Of a DNA stretch of 23,661 nucleotides, positions 1 to 5,347 are shown piece after piece. The translations under genes and the position numbers were made by a program. The DNA comes from Bacteroides sp. UBA1317 (GTDB lineage: Bacteria > Bacteroidota > Bacteroidia > Bacteroidales > Bacteroidaceae): positions 18,978 to 42,638 of the forward strand of contig DBTL01000054.1 of assembly GCA_002307035.1 (NCBI GenBank), given 5' to 3'. Positions within the stretch are counted from its first letter, which is position 1. Every line of letters begins with the position of its first letter. The notes beneath the pieces are model-generated. The model did not search any database. It saw only the letters and a list, made by a program, of their open reading frames with translations, and had not been told where the DNA came from.

Positions 1-25
1 AACCGGCGACCTACGCGTTACGAAT
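1..25 (-). other. 3' fragment of tRNA-Thr(CGU); prophage attachment core
   Basis: Read on the minus strand, this is the middle and 3' part of a tRNA: anticodon loop TTCGTAA (24 to 18, anticodon CGU at 22-20), the 3' anticodon strand CGCGT, a variable region ending in GGTC, T-stem strand GCCGG (7 to 3) and the first TT of the T loop at the very edge. It resembles the anticodon-to-T-loop stretch of bacterial tRNA-Thr(CGU). No tRNA 5' half follows at 26-100, so this is a fragment and not a gene. Tyrosine-recombinase phages commonly use this part of a tRNA as the attachment core, so I infer attL or attR. The core boundary on the phage side (about 24) is an estimate. Confidence 0.65.
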
Positions 26-342
26 AGACGGCTGTCTTAATTCTTAATGCTTGATTAATAATATGTTAGCTCTCCTTTTCAAAAACTATATTTATTTGTG
101 ACACTTGCTTTGACACTCTTTAGGGGATGTCGGGTTAATAATTCGTTTATATTTTAATTTTAAAAAGGTTCCGACGAGCGAAAGTAAATGACGCTTTTGG
201 GAAGTCGCTTTTTCGTTGTTTTTTTATTGTCTTCATTTTTTTCTTGTTGCGCTTTAAAGTTTAATTGTCCTATCATATTTTTTTGCTTGGAACTTATTGT
301 GTTGCCAAAACATTGTTTGATATTGATGCGCCTATAATCTTA
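26..342. other. Noncoding phage end between att fragment and first gene
   Basis: About 317 bases with no convincing ORF on either strand. It is AT-rich with several T runs (around 219-243). It holds one pair of 7-base direct repeats (listed separately). I see no clear hairpin terminator for the leftward genes, although a transcript from the repressor operon must end here or run into the host. Position between an attachment fragment and the lysogeny genes fits an attP arm. Confidence 0.5.
99..117 (+). repeat. Direct repeat TGACACT x2, possible integrase arm site
   Basis: TGACACT occurs at 99-105 and again at 111-117, a 12-base step. Short direct repeats 70-150 bases from an attachment core are what arm-type sites of tyrosine recombinases look like, but two 7-mers in AT-rich DNA could be chance. 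Confidence 0.25.
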
Positions 343-858
343 TTAGTTTGATAGCCTTGATAAGAATGCATTCGCTTGCTCTTTAAACTTTTTTGCCTTT
401 TTAGGTTTGACATCACTTTCAAAGTTGCCGATACTTGTCTCATATCTGTATTTTACAATATCCTTCGTCGCTAAATCTTCTATAAAACCTTTTTCTGGGC
501 GGTATATCATTGATGTTTTCCAAAAGGTAACGCCTGTATATATTGCGTAACCCGCCGTTGCATTCTGGTAACAAACCGCTTTGCGTATAGTATTGTCACT
601 AAACTTTATATATATTAAAGATTTGTCTCCGTAAATATTATAGCATTTACTAGTAGTCAATGTACAACCAATAAAATTCTCTCCAAGGCAATGCTTTAAG
701 TTTAGAATAAAACTGTCGTAGAACCCTCTTTGCAATACAACGCCCTCCGTTGCAACAACCGTATCATCCGTAAATTCATCCACTCTATCAACACTAAATT
801 GCGCAAATGTGAAAATTGGAAAACTCATTAATATTAAACCTAGAAATAGTTTTTTCAT
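343..858 (-). CDS. Exported protein of unknown function next to repressor
   Basis: A 171-residue protein with a clear signal peptide: basic start MKKLF, hydrophobic stretch to about residue 19, and a likely type I cleavage site after TFA (TFA|Q). The mature part is about 150 residues, mixed alpha/beta in appearance, with Cys near 57, 65, 72 and 96 that could form disulfides in the periplasm, and a Lys-rich segment (KPKKAKKFK) near the C-terminus. I recognise no family. It follows the repressor gene by only 34 bases on the same strand, with no separate consensus promoter visible, so it is probably made in the lysogen. A role in lysogenic conversion or superinfection exclusion is inference from position and export signal. 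Confidence 0.75.
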   Translation of the reverse strand: MKKLFLGLILMSFPIFTFAQFSVDRVDEFTDDTVVATEGVVLQRGFYDSFILNLKHCLGENFIGCTLTTSKCYNIYGDKSLIYIKFSDNTIRKAVCYQNATAGYAIYTGVTFWKTSMIYRPEKGFIEDLATKDIVKYRYETSIGNFESDVKPKKAKKFKEQANAFLSRLSN

Positions 859-892
859 TACTTTATTCGCTTTCGTGTTTTAAAATCTATAA

Positions 893-1249
893 TTACGCAC
901 TCCTATGTTTTGAATCTTTTCTTTCTCCGAGACCTATTTGTTCCCGGAGTACTCTATTCTCACCCTTTAACATGGTTAGCTCCTCTTTCAGATTTTCGAT
1001 GTCTACATTACTACCATCTGACGTATTCTTATACATACTCCCTTTTCCAGTAATAATCCAGTCCAAAGACACATCGTCAAACGACAATGAAATCTTGTGC
1101 AGTAGAGATACTTCTATAGATGTTCTTCTACCTGATATATAATTATTTAGGGTTGAATAATTGAACCCTATAATCTCTGCAAATTTTTTAGGGCTCATAT
1201 TCTTATCTTTAATGATAGCAATAACCCTTTGTATAACGAGATTTTCCAT
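893..1249 (-). CDS. XRE-family CI-like lysogeny repressor
   Basis: 118 residues. The N-terminal half is an XRE-type helix-turn-helix: helices around 5-15, 19-27 (SPKKFAEIIGF) and recognition helix about 30-39 (YSTLNNYISG), then the segment SLDWIITGKG (61-70) that closes this domain in many Bacteroidota XRE regulators. Residues 84-105 (ENLKEELTML onward) form a short coiled coil suited to dimerisation. There is no peptidase/RecA-cleavage domain, so induction would not follow the lambda CI self-cleavage route. It is transcribed away from the early genes, with an operator-like palindrome in the divergent region. Role as the prophage repressor is inferred from fold and position. Confidence 0.8.
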   Translation of the reverse strand: MENLVIQRVIAIIKDKNMSPKKFAEIIGFNYSTLNNYISGRRTSIEVSLLHKISLSFDDVSLDWIITGKGSMYKNTSDGSNVDIENLKEELTMLKGENRVLREQIGLGERKDSKHRSA

Positions 1250-1281
1250 TATTTTGTTATTTATAATTATTCTAAATAACG

Positions 1282-1292
1282 TCGTTTGACGA
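1282..1292. promoter_or_regulatory. Operator-like palindrome TCGT-TTG-ACGA
   Basis: Perfect 4-base arms around a 3-base spacer, lying between the divergent repressor and early genes and 17 bases upstream of the early -33 box. A degenerate partner (TCGT CAT TCGG) lies at 1320-1330 between the -33 and -7 boxes, 38 bases away. Repressor binding here is inference. Confidence 0.35.
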
Positions 1293-1309
1293 TTTTAAGT
1301 ATAGATTTA

Positions 1310-1341
1310 TTTGAATATGTCGTCATTCGGCAATATATTTG
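1310..1341 (+). promoter_or_regulatory. Early rightward promoter, Bacteroidota type
   Basis: TTTG at 1310-1313, a 20-base spacer, then TATATTTG at 1334-1341, a full match to the Bacteroidota consensus TTTG-N19-21-TAnnTTTG. Transcription should begin near 1347, leaving a leader of about 80 bases before the first ATG at 1426. It faces the early block and overlaps the operator-like half site at 1320-1330. Confidence 0.75.
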
Positions 1342-1425
1342 CATAACCAAAACGAAAACATTGTGCGAAACAAAACGCAAAGCACATTCGACAAAGTTAG
1401 GAATTATATTTTAAAAGTTAATAAT

Positions 1426-1605
1426 ATGGCAAGAATTTTAGTAGAACGAGGTTCGGTAAAGAAGTTAGCAACACTCTTTGAAGTATCCGAACAAACTGTA
1501 AGAAACGCACTCAGATACATCACAGAGGGGGAAACACCCGAAAGAATTAGAGAAAAAGCCTTATCAAGCGGCGGAATTAAAACTAAAAGAAAATTTCAGA
1601 TATGA
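1426..1605 (+). CDS. Small helix-turn-helix protein, Cro-like
   Basis: 59 residues. A helix-turn-helix is visible at about 11-31 (VKKLATLFEV then SEQTVRNALRYI), followed by a basic tail KTKRKFQI. The open frame continues upstream to a TTG at 1339, but that codon lies inside the promoter -7 box, so the ATG at 1426 is the start. First gene of the rightward early operon, directly opposite the repressor, which is the Cro position. It could equally be a generic early-transcription regulator. The next gene overlaps by an ATGA. Confidence 0.65.
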   Translation: MARILVERGSVKKLATLFEVSEQTVRNALRYITEGETPERIREKALSSGGIKTKRKFQI

Positions 1606-1835
1606 AAACAGATTATGAATTAGTAAAGGCTTTAACGGCAATGTATAAATTCCTAGGCGGAGATTCTTGTATGGGCTGTTCTTGTGAAAAGAGTAAAGAA
1701 CATCATTTCAATTGTTCGGTGCTATCTGACAATAAGCTTTTATTGGATGCAATTATTAAAGCTTCGACGACATGTGGAAAAAGGGTTACATGCGTCTATC
1801 GTGGAAGTATTATCAATATAGAAGTAATCTTTTAA
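1602..1835 (+). CDS. Small Cys-rich hypothetical protein
   Basis: 77 residues, family not recognised. It begins with a helical segment (YELVKALTAMYKFL), then a CxxCxC cluster (C23, C26, C28) and further Cys/His at 34, 35, 38, 58 and 64, which could bind a metal. The C-terminal half looks like a small alpha/beta unit ending in a hydrophobic strand (INIEVIF). The start overlaps the preceding stop by four bases, indicating translational coupling in the early operon. Confidence 0.55.
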   Translation: MKTDYELVKALTAMYKFLGGDSCMGCSCEKSKEHHFNCSVLSDNKLLLDAIIKASTTCGKRVTCVYRGSIINIEVIF

Positions 1836-1839
1836 TGTT

Positions 1840-2049
1840 ATGGAAAGAAAGCCAATAAGATCGGCACTAAAGGGGTTGGAGATAGGAGAGAAAATATTAT
1901 TTCCTCGAAGCCGTAGAAAATCAGTCAGAACAACCGCATCCGATTTGAAATCGGATGATGGTATCGTTTTCGAAACAGAAGTAAAAGGAGATTGGATTAT
2001 TGTAGAACGAATAGATATAAACGCAAATGGAACCAACACTGCAATTTGA
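1840..2049 (+). CDS. Short 'RKPIRSAL' phage protein
   Basis: 69 residues beginning MERKPIRSALKGLEIGEK. I recognise this opening from many Bacteroidales prophages: a conserved short protein with RSALK-LE-GE, a basic FPRSR segment and SVRTTASDL, then a beta pair ending in a DWIIVERID strand. The layout (RSRRKSVRTTASDLK) hints at nucleic-acid contact, but no function is known to me. Its last 23 bases overlap the next gene. Confidence 0.65.
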   Translation: MERKPIRSALKGLEIGEKILFPRSRRKSVRTTASDLKSDDGIVFETEVKGDWIIVERIDINANGTNTAI

Positions 2050-2272
2050 TAGTAGATACTACACAATTTTGAGAGCGGCGCAAAATATAGTTCTCAGTAA
2101 AAATACGGCGCAAGTATTAGTCGGCGGTCAAAGAAGGCTTGAGCGTTTAGTCGCTGAAAATAAAATAAGAGCCGAAAAGAGCACAGACAAACAGAATGGT
2201 AGATGGCTGTGCAATGCTTCCGATGTACTAAGGTACACAATAGAGCCCCAAAAGAAAAGTAAAACAGTTTAA
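2027..2272 (+). CDS. Winged-helix DNA-binding protein, possible excisionase
   Basis: 81 residues. The segment about 31-70 (LVGGQRRLERLV, then a wing-like basic turn, then GRWLCNASDVLRY) matches the pattern of small MerR/Xis-type winged-helix proteins that read a short helix plus wing. Early position near the attachment end fits an excisionase or directionality factor, but the integrase it would serve is not in the window, so this is inference. It overlaps the preceding gene by 23 bases. Confidence 0.5.
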   Translation: MEPTLQFDSRYYTILRAAQNIVLSKNTAQVLVGGQRRLERLVAENKIRAEKSTDKQNGRWLCNASDVLRYTIEPQKKSKTV

Positions 2273-2281
2273 TTAGATATT

Positions 2282-2464
2282 ATGCTAACTCTAAAACAAA
2301 GCCCCGTTGCCATAATAGCCATGTTCATAGCGTGCGCATTGGCCGAAGGCGAACCCGAACGAGGTAAATTAATAGTTGCATTGTGTATCGTTGCTTTAAC
2401 GATTCTCTATGTGCTAGTGTGTAATGAATTAAATCACCGAAGAAATGAAAGACAAGGAAATTGA
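2282..2464 (+). CDS. Small two-TM membrane protein
   Basis: 60 residues with two hydrophobic helices, about 8-21 (PVAIIAMFIACALA) and 28-47 (KLIVALCIVALTILYVLVCN), joined by a short acidic turn EGEPER and ending in a basic tail NHRRNERQ. The charge pattern places the tail in the cytoplasm. Family not recognised. It overlaps the next gene by 20 bases, in a different frame. Confidence 0.5.
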   Translation: MLTLKQSPVAIIAMFIACALAEGEPERGKLIVALCIVALTILYVLVCNELNHRRNERQGN

Positions 2465-2684
2465 ATGTATTGGCAACTGTAGATGTTGCTCTTTCCTTGG
2501 CGTGTGTCCTTCCGACGTTGTGCGCTGTGAGGATTGCGGGCAAGAACTAGAGGAGGGCGAAGGAATAGAGATCGAAGTCGAAGTGGTGCATCTAAAGAAA
2601 CATAGCTCCAAGATGATTACTGTTTGCGAATCATGTTATTCTACGCTATACCAATCAGAAGAAAGTAATGAAGAGTATTTATAG
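2445..2684 (+). CDS. Small zinc-ribbon-like protein
   Basis: 79 residues. The N-terminus carries C8, C12, C14, C15 and C21, followed by two zinc-knuckle-like pairs, CxxC at 28-31 (CEDC) and 61-64 (CESC), with a very acidic strand region between them (36-48). Two CxxC knuckles about 30 residues apart fit a zinc ribbon. Last gene of the first early block; no specific function can be given. Confidence 0.6.
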   Translation: MKDKEIECIGNCRCCSFLGVCPSDVVRCEDCGQELEEGEGIEIEVEVVHLKKHSSKMITVCESCYSTLYQSEESNEEYL

Positions 2685-2700
2685 TTATCAATATGCGCAT

Positions 2701-2732
2701 AAAAAAATGGCTACTCTTCACGAGCAACCATT
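2701..2732 (-). terminator. Intrinsic terminator of the small RNA
   Basis: The 11-base arms (2722-2732 with 2706-2716) pair at 9 of 11 positions around a 5-base loop. On the minus strand they are followed by TTTTTTT (2707-2701; two of these bases belong to the stem). On the plus strand no T run follows, so the terminator is directional. Confidence 0.65.
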
Positions 2733-2770
2733 CTTCTTGTTAAACTTAAATCTTAACCTATGAAAAAACT
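2701..2770 (-). ncRNA. Minus-strand small RNA, about 70 nt
   Basis: A self-contained RNA gene read leftward. A consensus Bacteroidota promoter (2805-2775) predicts a start near 2770. The RNA then has a single-stranded-looking 5' part (UUUUUUCAUAGG, then an A/U-rich stretch) and ends in a stem of 2732-2722 with 2716-2706 and loop GUGAA, followed by seven Ts. The layout (promoter at one end, intrinsic terminator at the other, about 70 nt, Bacteroidales) is the description I remember for the Rfam 'Bacteroidales-1' RNA motif, and the sequence feels familiar from other Bacteroides loci, but I cannot confirm the family here. It lies antisense to the early-to-replication transcript. Confidence 0.65.
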
Positions 2771-2774
2771 AATG

Positions 2775-2805
2775 CAAATATAGGACTATTTATTTGAATA
2801 TCAAA
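2775..2805 (-). promoter_or_regulatory. Consensus promoter for the minus-strand small RNA
   Basis: On the minus strand TTTG (2805-2802), 19 bases, TATATTTG (2782-2775): a full consensus match. The -33 box lies inside a 15-base palindrome ATTTGA-ATA-TCAAAT at 2792-2806, which could be a repressor site. Confidence 0.7.
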
Positions 2806-2806
2806 T

Positions 2807-2926
2807 ATTTAAAGTGTAACAGGCTTATTTATAACATGGTTTAATCAAAGAAATCAAGTTGTTAACAGTTAGCTTAATTAAATTAATAAATTAACTTATT
2901 TATATAACAAAAAGATATAGAATGTT
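2807..2926. other. AT-rich spacer before replication block
   Basis: Very AT-rich, with TTAA-containing repeats around 2876-2896 and a GTTAAC palindrome near 2861-2868. I see no consensus plus-strand promoter for the gene at 2927 and no ORF. It may hold a noncanonical promoter or regulatory site. Confidence 0.3.
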
Positions 2927-3418
2927 ATGGAACAAAAAACGCATTGGAAAAGCCTATTCAACTATCCCTATTTAGGGGTTCAGGACCTCAAAACAAGTAG
3001 CGATATAATCCTTACTGCAAAGTGTGTAGTGAAAGAAGATGTGCCAAACAAGAGTGGACAGAAGGAAAAATGCAACGTTTTGTATTTTCAAGAAGATGTT
3101 AAACCCATGGTTTTGAATAAGACCAATTGCAAAACAATGGAAAAGCTTTTTAAGACGCCATGCTACGAAGATTGGATGAATAAGAAGCTACAAATTGGTT
3201 CGGCGAGGGTGAACGCATTTGGCGAAATGATTGACGCCCTTAGAATCAGACCATTTTTTCCTAAAGAGAAAGAACTCATTCCCGTAGAAACAAACTCTAC
3301 AGTGTGGAAAGATATTATTGATGCCCTTAAAGGCGGGTATAAACTTTCGGCCGTACAGGGCAAATATAGATTCACTAAAGATCAAATCAAAGAACTTATA
3401 AAGTATGAAATCTCCTGA
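2927..3418 (+). CDS. Recombination-associated phage protein (YqaJ partner)
   Basis: 163 residues. I know this protein only as a conserved neighbour of YqaJ-type exonucleases in Bacteroidales prophages. The body (about 1-110) looks like a beta-rich fold: a DIILTAKCVVKE strand, a VLYFQED strand, the MVLNKTNCKTMEKLFKT core and an ALRIRPFFPK strand. The C-terminal 45 residues look like a small helical or homeodomain-like unit (VWKDIIDALKGGYKL, FTKDQIKELIK). A single-strand DNA-binding or annealing role is inferred from the neighbour only. It overlaps the exonuclease gene by 14 bases. Confidence 0.6.
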   Translation: MEQKTHWKSLFNYPYLGVQDLKTSSDIILTAKCVVKEDVPNKSGQKEKCNVLYFQEDVKPMVLNKTNCKTMEKLFKTPCYEDWMNKKLQIGSARVNAFGEMIDALRIRPFFPKEKELIPVETNSTVWKDIIDALKGGYKLSAVQGKYRFTKDQIKELIKYEIS

Positions 3419-4223
3419 ACAAAAAGAAACGGAATGGAAAGAGAAGCGTCGCGGCAAAATCACCGCTTCCACTCTTCCCGATTTAATGAAAGCCGGAAAA
3501 GGCACACCCTTTGGCAAAGCCGCATTTGATGAAATGTATTTAGTACGCTATGAGCGAAGAACCGGAATTATGCGTGAGAGCCCAACGGGCAAAGCCCTTG
3601 ACTGGGGACGTGAAAATGAATCGCTTGCAATCGAATGGCTACGTAGCCAACTAATCAGTGGAATCAAATCGTGTACGACAGACTTTAAAGACATTGTATT
3701 CAATGAGCCGTTTAAAGGCTTTGGAGATAGTCCGGACTTCTATGTTTACGGTTCTGATGGCAAAGTGATTGCATTAGGCGAAATCAAATGTCCGATGTCA
3801 CAGGGTAAAATCGAATCTCTTCAATTCCTTAACGAGATAGACGAGAAGAACGAATACTATTGGCAGTTCCTAGGCCACTTCATCGGTCGCCCTGACGTAG
3901 ACACGCTTTATTATGTGATTTACGACGGCTATATAAACGATGGTCGAATAATCGAAATGCACCGGGCCGACCATGTGGAGAACATACAGAAACTGTACGA
4001 CCGTATCAGACTATCCAATGAAATAGTTGACGAATCGCTTAGAAGCTGGCGCGACTTCCCGGACTGTATAGAATCTGCCAAAGAGGTGCTAAAGCTAAAG
4101 CTAGAGATCGAAGCATTGCAACCCGAATCGAAGGGCAATGTTCCTGTACAAAATGAAATATATAAGCTCAAAAAGAGCCTGAAAAAGCTTGCTAAAAAGC
4201 AAAGCAGACCGTCACAACACTAA
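3405..4223 (+). CDS. YqaJ-family phage recombination exonuclease
   Basis: 272 residues, typical for the family. YqaJ nucleases are lambda-exonuclease-like PD-(D/E)XK enzymes that resect double-stranded ends for phage recombination. Visible motifs: RRGKITAS (15-22), the WGRENE helix with E70/E72, GDSPDF with D111, and the catalytic E126-I-K128 (GEIKCP), followed by a Gln-containing helix (YYWQFLGHF, Q154). The C-terminal 60 residues form a charged coiled coil. It overlaps the preceding partner gene, as expected of a co-made recombination pair. No separate Beta/RecT/Erf annealase is recognisable, which makes the partner protein the candidate. Confidence 0.85.
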   Translation: MKSPEQKETEWKEKRRGKITASTLPDLMKAGKGTPFGKAAFDEMYLVRYERRTGIMRESPTGKALDWGRENESLAIEWLRSQLISGIKSCTTDFKDIVFNEPFKGFGDSPDFYVYGSDGKVIALGEIKCPMSQGKIESLQFLNEIDEKNEYYWQFLGHFIGRPDVDTLYYVIYDGYINDGRIIEMHRADHVENIQKLYDRIRLSNEIVDESLRSWRDFPDCIESAKEVLKLKLEIEALQPESKGNVPVQNEIYKLKKSLKKLAKKQSRPSQH

Positions 4224-4256
4224 CATTATATTCACTTTAAAAACATAGAAAAAATG

Positions 4257-4694
4257 ATGCACACATGGTTTGAATGCAAAGTCCGTTATGAGAAATTAGC
4301 CGAAAACGGAATGACTAAAAAAGTTACTGAACCGTACTTGGTTGACGCGCTTAGCTTCACCGAAGCCGAAGCCCGCATAATTGAACAAGTTACACCGTTC
4401 ATTTCCGGAGAGTTTACCGTCACCGCTATAACACGGGCCGCATATAGCGAAACGTTCTTTCACGATTCCGGCGACCGCTTTTTTAAATGTCGAATCGCCT
4501 TTATTACACTGGACGATAAGAGCGTCAAAGAGCGCAAAACGAAATCGAATGTACTAGTGCAAGCCAACACGCTACAAGAAGCTAAAGATCGCTTGGTAGA
4601 AAGTATGAAAGGCACACTTGCCGACTATAGCCTTGAAATGGTCAAGGAAACCGAAATTATGGACGTTTACCCATATGCGCCCAAAGAAAAGTAA
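4257..4694 (+). CDS. DUF4494 family protein
   Basis: 145 residues starting MHTWFECKVRYEKL, the characteristic opening of DUF4494. Further conserved-looking pieces are EPYLVDALSFTEAEARI, FTVTAITRA and DRFFKCRIAFITLD. Two ATGs are adjacent (4254 and 4257); the second gives the usual family N-terminus. It is a common resident of Bacteroidales mobile elements and has no known function. Here it sits between the recombination genes and the DUF1064 nuclease-like gene, so a DNA-metabolism role is likely but unproven. Confidence 0.75.
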   Translation: MHTWFECKVRYEKLAENGMTKKVTEPYLVDALSFTEAEARIIEQVTPFISGEFTVTAITRAAYSETFFHDSGDRFFKCRIAFITLDDKSVKERKTKSNVLVQANTLQEAKDRLVESMKGTLADYSLEMVKETEIMDVYPYAPKEK

Positions 4695-4699
4695 GATCG

Positions 4700-4718
4700 G
4701 CCGGGTGAAAGTCCCGGC
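4700..4718 (+). other. GC hairpin upstream of tRNA-like RNA
   Basis: GCCGGG (4700-4705) pairs perfectly with CCCGGC (4713-4718) around the 7-base loop TGAAAGT. It starts five bases after a stop codon, and no T run follows, so it is not an ordinary intrinsic terminator. It sits four bases before the tRNA-like element and may be a processing or attenuation signal. Confidence 0.55.
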
Positions 4719-4722
4719 ATAT

Positions 4723-4798
4723 TGGAACGTAGTTCAATGGTTAGAACCCCTTTCCGAAATGGAAGGTAGGGTAAGCGGTTCAATTCCGCTTCGTTCCG
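4723..4798 (+). tRNA. tRNA-like RNA with noncanonical anticodon arm
   Basis: A 76-base cloverleaf. Acceptor TGGAACG (4723-4729) pairs with CGTTCCG (4792-4798), with a T-G wobble at the end. TA follows at the usual 8-9 positions. The D arm is GTTC/GAAC (4732-4735, 4744-4747) with a GG-containing loop. The T arm is AGCGG/CCGCT (4774-4778, 4786-4790) with the canonical loop TTCAATT. The T-arm-to-acceptor junction has one extra pair or base. The anticodon arm is odd: the best stem, CTTTC-GAAGG (4750-4754, 4762-4766), plus a further C-G pair leaves only GAAAT as loop, and CCC (4748-4750) can also pair with GGG (4769-4771). A shifted fold offers GAA (Phe) as anticodon but with C33 and a mismatch. 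No CCA is encoded. It could be a degenerate tRNA, a divergent phage tRNA or a tRNA mimic. Confidence 0.5.
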
Positions 4799-4823
4799 CA
4801 ATTCACGAATCAATTAATCAAGC

Positions 4824-5174
4824 ATGACAAAGTATAAGAATGTAAAGTACAAAGGTTATGATTCCATTCGAGAATATAACCGGGCGCAACAATTGAAACT
4901 GCTCGAAAAGAAGGGTGTTGTCTCATGTCTGCAAGAACAAGTCAAATATGAGCTCATTCCGGCCCAATACGAACACTACGATGTGCAAGGCGTACGAAAG
5001 GTGCTACACAAAAAGAATCTCTTAGAAAGGGCCGTTTGCTATTACGCCGACTTTCAATACATACGAGACGGCAAAACGGTTGTAGAGGATTCCAAAGGGA
5101 TGAAAACAAAGGATTATATAATCAAACGCAAACTCATGCTACAAGTGCATGGCATTAGAATAAAGGAGGTGTAA
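4824..5174 (+). CDS. DUF1064 family nuclease-like protein
   Basis: 116 residues, near the usual DUF1064 length. DUF1064 proteins look like small restriction-endonuclease-fold nucleases and are found in phage replication/recombination blocks. Seen here: opening NVKYKGYDSIREYNRAQQLKLLEKKG, with the usual conserved Glu in the first helix, then LQEQVKYELIP, then YYADFQYIRDG (D76), followed by VVEDSKG (E87, D88, K90), which reads as the D-(E/D)xK active site, and a C-terminal KRKLMLQVHGI strand. A structure-specific DNA nuclease acting on replication or recombination intermediates is the likely role. The start ATG follows the tRNA-like element by 25 bases. Confidence 0.75.
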   Translation: MTKYKNVKYKGYDSIREYNRAQQLKLLEKKGVVSCLQEQVKYELIPAQYEHYDVQGVRKVLHKKNLLERAVCYYADFQYIRDGKTVVEDSKGMKTKDYIIKRKLMLQVHGIRIKEV

Positions 5175-5176
5175 GG

Positions 5177-5347
5177 ATGGCGAAGAAAGTTGAAATTAAA
5201 GCCAATTGCAGGACTTGTTCCTGTGCCGGACCTGTAGATGATTTTAGGTGCCTTTGCTCCGTCCTAAAAATATACAGATCGACAGGCATACGCATGTGTA
5301 ATTATTATAAAAATAGAGGTAATGGAAGGTTGGATAAAGCTACATAG
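5177..5347 (+). CDS. Tiny Cys-rich protein with strong Shine-Dalgarno
   Basis: 56 residues starting MAKKVEIKANCRTC. The Cys pattern is CxxCxC (C11, C14, C16), then CxC (C25, C27), then C41, suggesting a metal-binding knot. A near-perfect Shine-Dalgarno AAGGAGGT lies at 5163-5170, unusual in Bacteroidota where SD sites are rarely used, and supports real translation. It begins two bases after the preceding stop and overlaps the next gene by 26 bases. Family and function not recognised. Confidence 0.6.
   Translation: MAKKVEIKANCRTCSCAGPVDDFRCLCSVLKIYRSTGIRMCNYYKNRGNGRLDKAT

Noticed and set aside
816..1142. 108-residue plus-strand ORF across the repressor gene
   Set aside because: Ser/Phe-rich antisense shadow of the repressor; starts within the downstream gene and has no promoter.
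1740..2066. 108-residue minus-strand ORF across early genes
   Set aside because: Antisense to two overlapping, co-linear early genes; no signals.
2760..2783. Seven-codon plus-strand ORF MKKLMQI
   Set aside because: Antisense to the 5' end and promoter of the minus-strand small RNA, which explains these bases.
2860..2926. Replication origin in the TTAA-rich stretch
   Set aside because: AT-rich with no regular iterons that I can see; not enough to call an origin.
4699..4720. Group II intron fragment suggested by GTGAAAGTCCC
   Set aside because: No domain V, no reverse transcriptase, and the stretch is explained by a simple hairpin.
4618..4827. 69-residue plus-strand ORF running from DUF4494 through the tRNA-like element
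   Set aside because: Out of frame with DUF4494 and reads through the structured RNA; the RNA structure explains the sequence better.
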